A stretch of DNA of 64,000 bases from Acetivibrio saccincola (lineage in GTDB: Bacteria > Bacillota > Clostridia > Acetivibrionales > Acetivibrionaceae), in NCBI RefSeq assembly GCF_002844395.1, contig NZ_CP025197.1, forward strand, positions 992,001 to 1,056,000, in the 5' to 3' direction. The notes under the pieces were generated by a model. The model ran no database searches. It saw only the letters and a program-made list of their open reading frames with translations, and was not told the origin of the DNA. The first letter of the stretch is position 1; each line of letters opens with the position of its first letter. Position numbers and translations under genes: made by a program. Shown piece by piece: positions 9,611-19,637 of this stretch.

Positions 9611-9655
9611 TGAAAATAAACATATAGTGGTAAAACCACTATATGTTTATTTTCA
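9611..9655. terminator. perfect hairpin between the secreted-protein gene and the ABC genes
   Basis: 20-base perfectly complementary arms (9611-9630, 9636-9655) around TAAAA. It follows the small secreted-protein gene at 9675 on the minus strand. It probably stops most transcripts so that the first gene is made in excess over the transporter, as in many peptide operons. Confidence 0.75.
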
Positions 9656-9674
9656 AGCAAAAAGTAAGCTACTA

Positions 9675-10091
9675 TTAATTTAATGGCTCTTTTTCTGATA
9701 ATGCCTTAACTACTAACTCTTTAGTATTATTAGAGTTATCTATTGAATGCCTGCTTTTAAAGCAGTATACATCTGAATATGTTATATTGCACTGTGCCCA
9801 TACATCATCACTCTCATATTTGTATGTAGTTACACCAGAACTATCTTCCCACATTTCAAGCCTGCAGGCAACTCTATGTCCACTTTTTTTGCCGCCAACC
9901 ATTTTAGTGTCTGCTTTAGCAGAATCATCATCCTTAAAAATTTTCCATCCAAAATCGCACTTCAAAGAATATTCTGCAGAAATATCTTTATAAGTTATAG
10001 TTCCACTAGCTGCAAACGCTGTGATACCTAAAGACATTGTAGCCGCAAGAACAGCTGCACCAAATTTTAGTTTCATTTTATTTAATTTCAT
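9675..10091 (-). CDS. small secreted protein preceding an ABC exporter/immunity operon
   Basis: A 138-residue precursor with a clear Sec signal peptide (Lys-rich start, hydrophobic core, cleavage likely after TAFA) and a mature domain of about 110 residues with four cysteines and many Asp, Lys and Tyr. The start at 10091 is preferred because GGAGG is 7 bases away; the ATG at 10097 is too close. The layout (secreted protein, terminator, two FtsX-like permeases, ATPase, membrane protein) resembles lactococcin-972-like bacteriocin loci, in which the transporter gives immunity. No family match is certain, and it could instead be a cell-surface stress protein. Confidence 0.7.
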   Translation of the reverse strand: MKLNKMKLKFGAAVLAATMSLGITAFAASGTITYKDISAEYSLKCDFGWKIFKDDDSAKADTKMVGGKKSGHRVACRLEMWEDSSGVTTYKYESDDVWAQCNITYSDVYCFKSRHSIDNSNNTKELVVKALSEKEPLN

Positions 10092-10384
10092 TGTCATTCC
10101 TCCATTCTTGTTTTTTATAAATTTTTCTACAAAACATTAGTTTACCCAGGTAACCTATCTTTGTAGACTGTTTCTTTGCTCCCCAAACATATAGCATAGA
10201 TTATATTAGTTTGGGAAGCATTATTTAATATAAAATGCATTTTATTTTAATATAGCAGTTATTATTTATTTACTTAATAAAGCATAAATATAATATTATT
10301 ACTTGTCAATAGTTTCTTTTTAAAAAGATTCTTAAATTGCAATATTAAATGCAACACTTTTTAAAGAAACCTGATGATATTTAT

Positions 10385-10491
10385 CATTCCAACCTTAACC
10401 ATTCTTCAACAGGCGGGTGAAATGGTGTCAAGGGCGGTTTTCCCCTTGATACCATTTCACCCGCCTGTTATACTCGTAAAGGGTTGGAATG
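10385..10491. repeat. 107-bp imperfect palindrome beside an IS30 remnant
   Basis: Outer arms CATTCCAACC/GGTTGGAATG (10385-10394, 10482-10491) enclose a perfect 19-base inner pair (10408-10426, 10451-10469) and a further GTCAAGGG/CCCTTGAT stem. It follows the 3' end of the IS30 transposase fragment and may be the element end or a bidirectional terminator. Confidence 0.65.
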
Positions 10492-10498
10492 TATGTCC

Positions 10499-10790
<292 letters not shown>

Positions 10791-10875
10791 CATAATCGGT
10801 AAATTCATCTTATTTCCCATCGCAGCCCGCTCCTTTTATGTAGAATCACAATTGCTTTCCTTAATTGTAACTACA

Positions 10876-12492
10876 TCAACCCGGATTACGTTTGTAAGAA
10901 TCGGAACCGTCATAAACGATAACCTTTGTACGTTTTTTCAATTTCCACAGGGGCATCCTTATAAAAACATCCTTCAAACTTGAAAAATCAAACGGTACAA
11001 CAGGCCATAAATACGGTACTCCGAAAGACCTTAAAGATGCCATATGAAACAACGTTACCAAAAGACCCATAATTACACCAAAACCTCCGGCAAGTCCGGC
11101 AAGTACAAGATATATATACCTAAGAATCGTTCCGGAATCAGTCTGTGCCGGAACGGTAAAGCTTGCAATGGCTGTTGAAGATACGACAATTACCATAATA
11201 GGACTTATAAGCCCGGCCTCAACGGATGCCTGCCCCAGTACAATTGCTCCGACAATACCGATTGTTTGTCCTACCGATTTCGGTAATCGTACTCCTGCTT
11301 CTCTTAAAATGTCAAAGGTAAACATCATCAAAAAAGCTTCCAAAATTGCCGGAAAAGGTACCTTTTCACGTCCTTCCGCTATGGATATCAAAAGCTGTGT
11401 AGGTATCATCTCCTGGTGGAAAACAGTCAATGCCACATAAATTGCAGGTCCTAAAATACTGATGATATAGGACAAAAACCTTACTATACGCATAATGCTT
11501 GCATGAAACGGTCTGGAATAATAGTCTTCACTGCTTTGAAAGCTTTCAATAAACAACATGGGTACTATAAGAGCAAAAGGTGTACCGTCAACCAAAATCG
11601 CAGCACGTCCTTCAAGTATTTTGGCTGCAACCCTGTCAGGCTTTTCGCTGTTTGAAACAGTAGGGAAAATAGAGTAGGAACTATCCTCAATAAATTGTTC
11701 AATATACCCTGATTCCAGAATAGCATCTATTTTTATTCTGTTCAGCCGTCTTCTGACTTCTTCGATCAGCTTCGGATCTGCTACACTTTTTATATATACA
11801 ATATATACATCTGTTTTTGATTTATCACCGATAATCATTTTTTCTACACATAAATCGGGATCTTTAATTTTACGGCGAATAAGGGCAATGCTTACATTTA
11901 CGTTTTCATTGAAGCCCTCCCTGGGCCCGCGTACAACAACCTCTGTTACCGGTTCGTCTATAGCACGGGATTCGCGCTTCCCGGAATTGATAACCAAAGC
12001 CTCTTTTGAGCCGTCTATCAATAGAATGGTTGACCCTGCCAATAAACATTCAATCAAATCATTGAACAGTGTCACTTTCCGGCTATCCGTTATAGGAATC
12101 AAGTTCTTTCTTACGCAATCAATATCGGTAAAATCTATATCCGCATCCTTCTTAAGCAGTAATGCGCCATACATTAAAGGCTCCAGTATATTTTTATTGA
12201 TTTCTCCCTTATCTGCCATGCTATTGATAAAAATCACGGCACCTTTGAATCTTCTGTCATGCCCAAAGTTGAACTCGTGTATTGTCACATCGCTGCTGTT
12301 GTGCAAAATACCTTTAATTGCTTCCAGGTTCCTTTTTAAGTCAGGGAATATCGGTTCACTGTTGTTCTTACCCGCTAAAGCATCCTGATGCATGCGTTTT
12401 TCTATATTTTTTAATAATGAACAGCGAATTTTCCTATAAATATATCTGAACATAAACAATCCTTTCCAAGCAGTTTTATTTATTTTTTGCAT
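10876..12492 (-). CDS. gerKA: spore germinant receptor A subunit, GerA family (intact copy)
   Basis: A 538-residue membrane subunit of a GerA-type nutrient germinant receptor, located in the spore inner membrane. A basic N-terminus precedes a soluble N-terminal domain (about 60-330, with FVRGPREG-like VVVRGPREGFNENV and GRAAILVDGTPFALIVP motifs), then about five membrane helices (about 345-500), and a short basic tail. A and B subunits with the C lipoprotein bind germinants together. Here no gerB or gerC follows: an IS30 remnant lies directly downstream, so the operon is broken or the other subunits are elsewhere. Translation may start at the in-frame ATG of MFRYIYRK, as the first 13 residues are unusual. 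Its 5' part is duplicated at 4554-5772. Confidence 0.9.
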   Translation of the reverse strand: MQKINKTAWKGLFMFRYIYRKIRCSLLKNIEKRMHQDALAGKNNSEPIFPDLKRNLEAIKGILHNSSDVTIHEFNFGHDRRFKGAVIFINSMADKGEINKNILEPLMYGALLLKKDADIDFTDIDCVRKNLIPITDSRKVTLFNDLIECLLAGSTILLIDGSKEALVINSGKRESRAIDEPVTEVVVRGPREGFNENVNVSIALIRRKIKDPDLCVEKMIIGDKSKTDVYIVYIKSVADPKLIEEVRRRLNRIKIDAILESGYIEQFIEDSSYSIFPTVSNSEKPDRVAAKILEGRAAILVDGTPFALIVPMLFIESFQSSEDYYSRPFHASIMRIVRFLSYIISILGPAIYVALTVFHQEMIPTQLLISIAEGREKVPFPAILEAFLMMFTFDILREAGVRLPKSVGQTIGIVGAIVLGQASVEAGLISPIMVIVVSSTAIASFTVPAQTDSGTILRYIYLVLAGLAGGFGVIMGLLVTLFHMASLRSFGVPYLWPVVPFDFSSLKDVFIRMPLWKLKKRTKVIVYDGSDSYKRNPG

Positions 12493-12640
12493 GCATCAGT
12501 AATTTATTCATAAACTGAAAAATAAAGCCTTTGACAACTTTGTGGATTCTCTCTTACATATACTATTTAATGGAATCCGGAATAAAAGTAATTAAAATAC
12601 AAGTAGGCTTACTAAGAAGAAAATAGATTTTATATTCGGA

Positions 12641-12840
12641 ATGTTATTTGCAGTTGCTGCCATAGTATTTTTCATAATACTATTACTGACCAATGATGTG
12701 TTTTTTAATTGGAAATTTGAAAGACATCATAAGGTATTAGGCTGGTATATGAAACCCCTATTTATAATACCGATTGTTATATTTGCATTCAAAAAAAGTT
12801 TTACCGGTATATTTGATTCTATTAACAAGTATGTTCTGGT
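12641..12840 (+). pseudogene. small membrane protein gene divergent from gerKA, 3' end lost
   Basis: The N-terminus has one hydrophobic segment and FNWKFERHHKVLGWYMKPLFIIP, followed by a second hydrophobic stretch and KKSFTGIFDSIN. The frame then runs on into DNA that is antisense to the truncated ATPase at 12903, so the natural 3' end is missing. It is the divergent neighbour of gerKA and the first part is duplicated at 5648. No family recognised. Confidence 0.5.
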
Positions 12841-12902
12841 TCACTGCTCCTGCTGCAAAGAACCCTCAAGTTTTAGATTTTTAGCTTTTGAAATGGAATA
12901 TC

Positions 12903-13679
12903 TTATTTGCTTACTACATTTTCTATTGCAAACAGCGGCAGATTAACAAGCCAATCTTCCTTTTTATAGTCCGCCATGGATGTGCGGATTGATATTTCAG
13001 GATTGTATTTATCCTTATATACCCGCAAGCTCTTGGCTTTAAGATTGACCTCTGCTTTGACTTCAATCGGAATGATCTGTTCTCCGGTATCGATAACAAA
13101 ATCAACCTCACAAGAGCCACGATCATTAGTGTAATAATAAACACCTAAATCATTTATTGTTTTCAACTGTTGGCATACATATTGCTCTGTCAAAGAGCCC
13201 TTGAATTCGGTAAACAAATCGTTCCCGTCAAGAAGTGTTTGCTGGCGCAAACCGGTCATACAGCCGAGAAGTCCCACGTCGACCATATACAGTTTGAAAG
13301 CTTTCAAATCCTCATAGGCTTTGAGTGGAATGCGAGCCGCATTTACACGGCTGACCTTGTGCACAAGACCGCAATCAACAAGCCACATTATTGCTGTTTC
13401 GAATTCTTTGGCCCGTCCACCCTCACGTACAAGACCGTAAAAGAATTTCTTGTTCTCTTTGGCAAGCTGGGAAGCGATACTGTTCCAGACCATGCGGATT
13501 TTAGGAACGATTTCGTTTGGTGCATGCTTGGAAAAATCCTGCTCATATGCCGCCAAAATCTGCTTTTGAATATTACGTACTTCGTTAAAGTCCTTATCAT
13601 CTACAAAGCTTTGAACCGCCTCCGGCATACCGCCAACGAAGTAATAGACAATAATTTTTGGGCTTTGTGCCAACTGCAT
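12903..13679 (-). pseudogene. DUF4143-type ATP-binding protein, C-terminal part
   Basis: 258 residues matching the C-terminal half of the AAA-plus-DUF4143 proteins common in anaerobes: YFVGGMPEAVQSFVDDKDF, GLLGCMTGL, FKGSLTEQYVCQQL and a PD-(D/E)xK-like core, YYYTNDRGSCEVDFVID...IPIEVKAEVNLKAKSL. The N-terminal P-loop ATPase half (about 190 residues) is absent, and the gene is joined at about 13680 to an unrelated plus-strand gene. It is not expected to function. Confidence 0.8.
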
Positions 13680-13763
13680 TGGTGCTCACTGTTATCAAGT
13701 CAGCCCGATGGAATTGAGGAATTTATCAGCAATACAAAAAAACAATTTAAAGATAGATTAAAT

Positions 13764-14579
13764 ATGCAAGATAAAAATATAGCAGCTGTTTTTGCTGCAA
13801 TTGATAAATTAGAAGAATGTCTGAATAGATATAAAACAGTACAAAATCCAGAATATATAATTCGAATTTGGCATTACATTCAGTACGGCAGTGCTATTCT
13901 CGATTATTTTGACAACAGCGTAGCTGAAAATGCTTTACAGGTTGCAGGAGGCCGATATGTAGCTAAATTCGGTTCATATAAAGAAGTAAAGCTGGTCATA
14001 AGCAAACTAGAGAAATACCTTATAAAACTAGATAAGGTTCCGACAACAGTATATATTCTGCCAAGTCGAAACTCTGAAATTCTTAGCAAAGCAATTTCAA
14101 AGATATTGGGTGTGGATTGCATACAATACATTAGAAATACACCGGTACAAAATGGTTTAATTGTCGCGGGAGATACAAGTGAATTTAATGATTATCCAGA
14201 ACTTGTTAATATTAGAGGCAACACTGTGACGTTTGCACTTAATCACAATTGGTTGGATAATTCATTGATAACACCTGATATTTGCGGCTTTATGAGCCAG
14301 ACTTATATATTCCCTTGGGAAGGCGGTTCAGTAAAGGTAAATCCCGAGACAAAACAAGTGGATAAATCAGAGCCAGATCTAAGGTCGGCGGAGGAAATTG
14401 CCCATTCTATTGCAAGTGAAGAAGTAGAAATTAATCCTGAATTTAATGAAATTCTGGAATTCTATTATGAAAGAAAGGATTACATGAAAGGCGGCTTAAA
14501 GGACACCTTTAAAAGGCTACATTACAACACAGACAGTAATTCAGAACCTGTTGTGACATTTTCTTATATTATTACTTAA
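13764..14579 (+). CDS. uncharacterised protein, 5'-truncated
   Basis: About 270-300 residues, in frame from the junction near 13685 but with the first ATG at 13764. It is predicted soluble, with a helical N-terminal part (KNIAAVFAAIDKLEECLNRY) and a mixed alpha/beta core containing VPTTVYILPSRNSEILSKAISKILGVDC and FALNHNWLDNS. I do not recognise it. Its 5' end was lost when it was joined to the DUF4143 remnant, so it may be a pseudogene. The 3' end is intact and followed by a terminator. Confidence 0.5.
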   Translation: MQDKNIAAVFAAIDKLEECLNRYKTVQNPEYIIRIWHYIQYGSAILDYFDNSVAENALQVAGGRYVAKFGSYKEVKLVISKLEKYLIKLDKVPTTVYILPSRNSEILSKAISKILGVDCIQYIRNTPVQNGLIVAGDTSEFNDYPELVNIRGNTVTFALNHNWLDNSLITPDICGFMSQTYIFPWEGGSVKVNPETKQVDKSEPDLRSAEEIAHSIASEEVEINPEFNEILEFYYERKDYMKGGLKDTFKRLHYNTDSNSEPVVTFSYIIT

Positions 14580-14593
14580 GACAAAAATCTATT

Positions 14594-14632
14594 ATCCCTC
14601 AAGCTATTTTACATAAAGTTTGGGGGATTTTT
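14594..14632 (+). terminator. Rho-independent terminator
   Basis: An imperfect stem (ATCCCTCAAGCT with AGTTTGGGGGAT) followed by a run of seven T, just after the stop of the gene ending at 14579. Confidence 0.65.
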
Positions 14633-14699
14633 TTGCATCTAGGGGTTATAGGCACAACCCCTCCAAATTTTTGATATTTGCAAACATTACCAATTGCAT

Positions 14700-15814
14700 C
14701 TATTTTATTTGAAGAACAGATATTATCTCTTCTAAATCAATTGGACATTTGTTGCTACAAAATGCATAATGCCCAAGTAAATGAATATGCTGCCAAGCCA
14801 CAGGTGAGACTCTTTTTAACTTTTCAATAGCTTTAGTATTATTGCAGGATTTATATTTTTCAAGTATAAGTGATAATAAGGCAGAGTTATAATAAACAAT
14901 GATATTTGCAATTAAGCGTCCACATTGGTTACTGATATCAATTTCTATATCTGTTTTCCCACTCAGCTGCTTTTTCCCATTAACACTTGCTATTGCAGCC
15001 CGTAATTGGTGAAAAGATTCTATACGGTTTTGAGAACGATGTACATCTTGCTGTAATTTAGGATCCATTAAGTACTTTAAAGTATAAATACTTCGTATTA
15101 ATTTATCAAACTCAAAAATTGCTTTGAGTGTTCGTGTTTGCTTATAAGTACAAAGCTTTTTAATAATCTTATTTTGTGTAATTTCCTTATTTGCAAGTGT
15201 TAAAATAATCTGTTTTATTTTAGGCCATTCTTCAACAATTAATTTTTTATCAATTTGCGTTTGTCCAACTGGCTTTATATAATAATCATGGTAATTCTCA
15301 GGCTCATCCCCACAGTAAAGATGTTTCAATTGAGTTTCTAAATTTGTAAATCTCGGTCTGAAATATACTTTAAACCAATGCAATATAGCGAAATTTGCTT
15401 TATTAATACTGTGCATATCACCAGTAATTGCATCCGGTACAATATCCGTAATGTTATTATAGTGAATATCAAAAACAAAATAACTTTCATGCTCATTAGC
15501 ACCAATGGTGTCTCCTATTACATAATTATGGTTAACAAGCATCCCATAAGAAACCATTCCTCTTCCTTTTCCAAAATACTTTTTGGAATGTCTTGCTTTT
15601 ATTGTAGGATGTTTTACTCCCAACTTTTGTCCATCAACACTTCCATAAAGAGTTGTTAAGTCAAAAGAGTAATATGGAAAAATAGATAATTCTCTCATTT
15701 CATTGCTAATAATTTTATTTGCTTCTTGAAGTGTTGCTTTACGAAAATACTTATAATAAACATCCAACAGCTGCTGATATGGAATATCGCTTATTTTCCC
15801 AAGTTTTAAATTTC
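14700..15814 (-). pseudogene. tnpA: Tn3-family transposase, C-terminal fragment
   Basis: About 370 residues from the C-terminal catalytic part of a Tn3-family transposase: SVDGQKLGVKHPTIKARHSKKYFGKGRG, SYGMLVNHNYVIGDTIGANEHESYFVFDI, PDAITGDMHSINKANFAILHWF, HRSQNRIESFHQLR and CGRLIANIIVYYNSALLS. The N-terminal two-thirds are missing; at 15815 it meets IS91-like copy B. By chance the frame continues into the element's transglutaminase fragment, giving a spurious 731-residue fusion (14700-16895). Confidence 0.88.
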
Positions 15815-16895
15815 TATTCTCTCTCAATTCTTTTGGCACAACACTTGTCTTCTCATATACAGCATCAACCTTATATGGAAGTGAGAGAGGCAGCATATCA
15901 AGGTCTTGAGGAATAATCCTTTTCCCTCCAATTAATTCCTCACTCTTTATTTTTTCCAAACCCTTTTGATTAATAAATTCTTCAATTTTAGCATCTACAT
16001 TCTCTATCTTTTCTGAAACGCTCTGGACATTTACTCTTGAAACTGAAAGCAATTTATCTGATACAATGATGCCATCCTTAAAACCCTCTATTGAAGCTTC
16101 TGTATCAATGTCTATAATGCTGCTCAAGTCAAGGCCTTCAATTTTTTCATGCTGTTTGAAGCTCGGATCTAAAGGAACCCATATTTTTTGGCCCTTCATA
16201 GGTCCTGCACCTCTGTAGTACTGATAAGGCACATAAGCTTCAACCCATACGTGTTCTGTTCTGACGTGAGATATCTTTCCGCCACTGACGACAGAAACTG
16301 TTGGTATTCCAAGAGATGCCAGAATTCTCACTGCATCCTGTGGTGTTTCCCCTCCAGTCCATCCCATCACCTTCTCTACAGGTATCTCAATTGTTCCTCT
16401 CACATATCGAGCAGGAATTCCTTTATATCGAAGAAGGGAAATAAGAAGCGATGCCTGGTCAATATCATTCCCTGCCATTTGGTCAAGGGTTCCCACTGCA
16501 CCTTTTCTCGACCCGTAATATGCCTCGAAATTTATATTATTCCAGACATATTCATAAATCTCTATAACAGAATTTAAACTCTCAGCCAACTCTTTTATTT
16601 CTTCTGTAAATTGAGCTTCTGAAGTCTCTTTCAAATCTTCTTCTGCCGGTATATTTGAAAAAACTGAAGCCTTCTTTTCCGTCGAACTCATCTTATTTAT
16701 ACCGGTTATTTGTGTATCTTTTGACAATATAGAAGGTTCAACTTGTACATTTTTATGCGATAGACTGCTACCTAAAGTCTGATTTGCCTGAACAGGCTTT
16801 ATAAGCTTACCCAACTCTACAATCTTCTTTATTACTACTTTATGATAAAAAGATTTACATAATACAATATTTATGTTAAAACATATATAGAACAT
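15815..16895 (-). pseudogene. transglutaminase-like protein fragment carried by copy B
   Basis: About 360 residues. The transglutaminase-like core is AYYGSRKGAVGTLDQMAGNDIDQASLLISLLRYKGIPARYVRG, then TEHVWVEAYVPYQ (catalytic His position) and VPLDPSFKQ (catalytic Asp). The position of the nucleophilic Cys is an Asp or nearby Asn in GNDIDQ, so the domain is probably not an active transglutaminase. Similar domains occur at the N-terminus of large Rhs/YD-repeat surface proteins of clostridia. The reading frame has no native start or end, so this is DNA captured by the element. Confidence 0.75.
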
Positions 16896-16915
16896 TTGTT
16901 CTATATATGTTTTAA
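16876..16915. promoter_or_regulatory. palindrome with LexA-type core (copy B)
   Basis: Identical to the palindrome of copy A, with core AGAACATTTGTTCT at 16889-16902, upstream of the copy B transposase. Confidence 0.65.
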
Positions 16916-16929
16916 GAGTGTGAGTACTA

Positions 16930-18378
16930 ATGCTTTATGAAAGTTCGAATAATCAGGGGATATATTCTCCAAGAGAGCCACGGAAAAATTATTATTATAG
17001 GTGCGTAGAAGAGAATTTTGAAGTTTTGGAGAGAGTGTGGGATGATAGGTACCAAAATACATACGGTTATTGGAGAACCCATATTCTAGATGTTATATAT
17101 GATTACCTTGATTGTGGGAATTTGCATCTAGGGTTTGCCCGTGTTAAGTGTGAAGATTGTAACAAGGAGTATCTATTGCCTTTTTCATGTAAACGGAGGG
17201 CGTTCTGTCCTTCATGTCATCAGAGAAGAGTAGTTGAATTTGGAGAGTTTTTATACACTGAGGTTTTAAAAGAAGTTTCCCACAGGCAGTGGGTCTTTAG
17301 TATACCCAAAAGACTTAGATGCTATTTTATGTATGACAGAAAGCTACTTGCAAAACTATCAAGATGTGCATGGAAAGTCTTATGTGATTATCTTAAAAGT
17401 TCATCTGGAGATAAAGATTCAGTTCCTGGTGTTGTTATAGCTGTACAAACATTTGGAGATTTTTTAAACTTTAATCCTCATTTACATGTAATTGCAACAG
17501 ATGGTTGTTTTAAAGGGGACGGAGATTTTATAAAATCAGTATTACCTCAAGGAAAAGATATTGAGAAGGTTTTTCAGTCAGAAGTACTAAAGATGCTCAA
17601 AAAAGAGGGGAAAATTAATCAATTTATTATAGATAACATGCTTAGTTGGGAAAATACTGGATTTAATGTTTATTGTGGGGAGGCAATATACGCAGAGGAA
17701 CAGGAGAGTATTGAAAAACTTGCTCAATATGTAGTTCGTGCTCCAATTTCTCAGGAAAGAATGTTTTACATACCACCAGAAGAAAGTTCAAATGAAGTTG
17801 GGAAAATTATTTACAAGGGTAAAAATAGCAGAGAAATTCAAGCTTTTGATGCTTTGGATTGGTTAGCACGATTGGTAACTCATATCCCAAATAAGGGAGA
17901 GCAATTTGTAAGATATTATGGTTATTATTCAAATAAGAGTAGAGGACAAAGGAAAAAAGCTGAGACAGATGATAAAGTACCTGCAATTGTAAGTAGTGAT
18001 TTATCTAAAAAAGCTTTTCGTAAAAACTGGGCAAGACTTATTCAAAAGGTTTATAATGTTGATCCTCTAAAATGTAAATATTGCAATGGGAAAATGAGAA
18101 TAATTTCGTTTGTAGAGGATGAAGAAACTATCGAGAAGATTTTGAAACATTTGAAGCTTTGGGGAATTCAGAATCATGATCCGCCTAATCATTTCAAAAT
18201 ACCACAACAATTTGAACATTTTATATTGGCCAATTCATTGCTAATTGGAAACAATGAAAAAAGTAATGAAAATATGGGCAAAAATAAAGACGGTAATTAT
18301 GAAGAACACAATTCTAATAATGTTTTTCCTGATTATGAAACTTGTGATGAAATGCCAAAATATGAGGACTGGTTTTAA
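16930..18378 (+). CDS. tnpA: IS91-family HUH transposase, copy B
   Basis: Full-length, 482 residues, with the zinc finger, HLH (HUH) motif and tyrosine motif as in copy A. Copies B and C are identical except one residue (GYWRTHI here, GYWRSHI in C). It is the only copy followed by a complete recombinase gene, 172 bases downstream; the intervening DNA has a GGAGG but no gene. It is the best candidate for the active source of the family. Confidence 0.9.
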   Translation: MLYESSNNQGIYSPREPRKNYYYRCVEENFEVLERVWDDRYQNTYGYWRTHILDVIYDYLDCGNLHLGFARVKCEDCNKEYLLPFSCKRRAFCPSCHQRRVVEFGEFLYTEVLKEVSHRQWVFSIPKRLRCYFMYDRKLLAKLSRCAWKVLCDYLKSSSGDKDSVPGVVIAVQTFGDFLNFNPHLHVIATDGCFKGDGDFIKSVLPQGKDIEKVFQSEVLKMLKKEGKINQFIIDNMLSWENTGFNVYCGEAIYAEEQESIEKLAQYVVRAPISQERMFYIPPEESSNEVGKIIYKGKNSREIQAFDALDWLARLVTHIPNKGEQFVRYYGYYSNKSRGQRKKAETDDKVPAIVSSDLSKKAFRKNWARLIQKVYNVDPLKCKYCNGKMRIISFVEDEETIEKILKHLKLWGIQNHDPPNHFKIPQQFEHFILANSLLIGNNEKSNENMGKNKDGNYEEHNSNNVFPDYETCDEMPKYEDWF

Positions 18379-18550
18379 AGAATAAATTCTTATAACCTTA
18401 AGTTTGTAGTGCTATTTTTTGTTTTGTGCAGGAGGTTCAATACTTAAAGATAATATTATTTTGGGATTATTATTTAAAAATGAAGCAAATGTATATTGTT
18501 TTGGATGATTTTTGATTTTAGTAGTGAAAAACAGAATTTAATATGATATT

Positions 18551-19633
18551 ATGAAAAAAGCAAATACCTATCTATTAAAAAGTTATTCTAAAGGACGACT
18601 AGCGGTAGAGGTTCCATATTCTTTTGAAAATGTTGAAAAAATTAAACAAATCAGTGGACGAAGATGGGAGAAATCTGATAAAATATGGAGTATACCAAAC
18701 AAAAAAGAATTAATTGAAAATTTATGTAAGTTGTTTAAAAGTTGTAATGTTGTATACAACATAGTGAAGTATAATAGTTTAAATGATGTGATGATGGAAG
18801 AATTAAAACATGAATTGATTCTTAGAAATTATAGTTTTCAAACACAAAAAGCTTATTTAAATCATATTAAAAGGTTTTTTGATTATTATAACAATCGAAA
18901 AATTGAAGACATTAACAAAAATGATGTAAGGATGTATTTGATAAAGGAAATTGAAGAAGGGAAAGCAATTTCATATGTTAATCAGGCTTTTAGTGCTCTT
19001 AAATTTTTATTTACAGAGACAAAAGGAAGTAATAAGTTTAATTTTGATATACCAAGACCAAAGAAAGAGAAAAGTTTACCTAGTGTTTTGAGTGTAATTG
19101 AAGTGTTTAAAATTATTGAAGCAATAAAAAATATTAAACATAAAGCAATTATTATGGTGATATATTCGGCAGGATTAAGAGTTAGCGAGGTAGCAAAATT
19201 AAAAGTAGAAAATATTGACAGTGAAAGAAATTTAATTTTCATAAAAGGAGCTAAAGGTAAAAAAGATAGATACACCCTTTTATCCAATGTAGCATTAGAA
19301 ATGCTACGAGACTATTTTAAGATTTATAAACCGGAAAAATGGCTTTTTGAAGGTGGGAAGGAAGGGAGGCATATTACAGAAAGATCTATACAAAAAGTTT
19401 TTGAGAAAGCTGTGTTTAAAGCAGGAATAAATAAAAAAGTATCAGTACATACATTGAGACATTCGTTTGCAACGCACTTGCTAGAAAATGGGACAGACTT
19501 AAGGTACATTCAAGAATTACTAGGGCATGAAAGTTCAAAAACAACTGAAATATATACTCACGTAAGTGAAAAGGATTTTGGAAAGATTCAAAGTCCATTA
19601 GATAGAATTATGAGTGATAAAGAAAAAAGATAA
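18551..19633 (+). CDS. tyrosine recombinase (Xer/IntI-like) beside cassette-like array
   Basis: A 360-residue site-specific recombinase. Residues 1-70 are an unusual N-terminal extension (SGRRWEKSDKIWSIPN). Residues 78-165 are the core-binding SAM-like domain. The catalytic domain has R210 (SAGLRVSE), K235 (GAKGKKDR), H300 and R303 (HTLRHSFATHLL), H326 (LLGHESS) and nucleophile Y335 (EIYTH). The C-terminus GKIQSPLDRI resembles the RSPLD end of integron integrases and XerC-like enzymes. The extra segment that marks classical IntI between the K and H-x-x-R motifs is absent. Some IS91-family elements are known to carry an accessory tyrosine recombinase. Its first 25 bases form the right end of the IS91-like copies. 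No good ribosome site is visible. Confidence 0.85.
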   Translation: MKKANTYLLKSYSKGRLAVEVPYSFENVEKIKQISGRRWEKSDKIWSIPNKKELIENLCKLFKSCNVVYNIVKYNSLNDVMMEELKHELILRNYSFQTQKAYLNHIKRFFDYYNNRKIEDINKNDVRMYLIKEIEEGKAISYVNQAFSALKFLFTETKGSNKFNFDIPRPKKEKSLPSVLSVIEVFKIIEAIKNIKHKAIIMVIYSAGLRVSEVAKLKVENIDSERNLIFIKGAKGKKDRYTLLSNVALEMLRDYFKIYKPEKWLFEGGKEGRHITERSIQKVFEKAVFKAGINKKVSVHTLRHSFATHLLENGTDLRYIQELLGHESSKTTEIYTHVSEKDFGKIQSPLDRIMSDKEKR

Positions 19634-19637
19634 TGGG

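Larger units (their letters stand above)
15815..18575 (+). mobile_element. IS91-like element copy B (long left end, parental context)
   Basis: The 2,761-bp unit shares the left end (TATTCTCTCTC) with copies D and E and the right end (ACCTATCTAT) with A, C and D. Unlike the others, sequence to the right continues as a complete tyrosine recombinase gene whose first 25 bases lie within the shared unit. This suggests copy B keeps the ancestral arrangement from which the others were derived. On the left it interrupts a Tn3 transposase gene. Confidence 0.8.

Noticed and set aside
11888-12388. Plus-strand frame inside gerKA (also 4895-5395)
   Set aside because: Exact antisense shadow of gerKA; no ribosome site or domain.
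13170-13690. 5' half of the long plus-strand frame ending at 14579
   Set aside because: It is antisense to the clearly coding DUF4143 remnant; only the part after about 13690 looks coding.
18551-19633. Recombinase as a classical IntI integron integrase
   Set aside because: The IntI-specific segment between the Lys and His-x-x-Arg motifs is absent; only an IntI/Xer-like label is justified.
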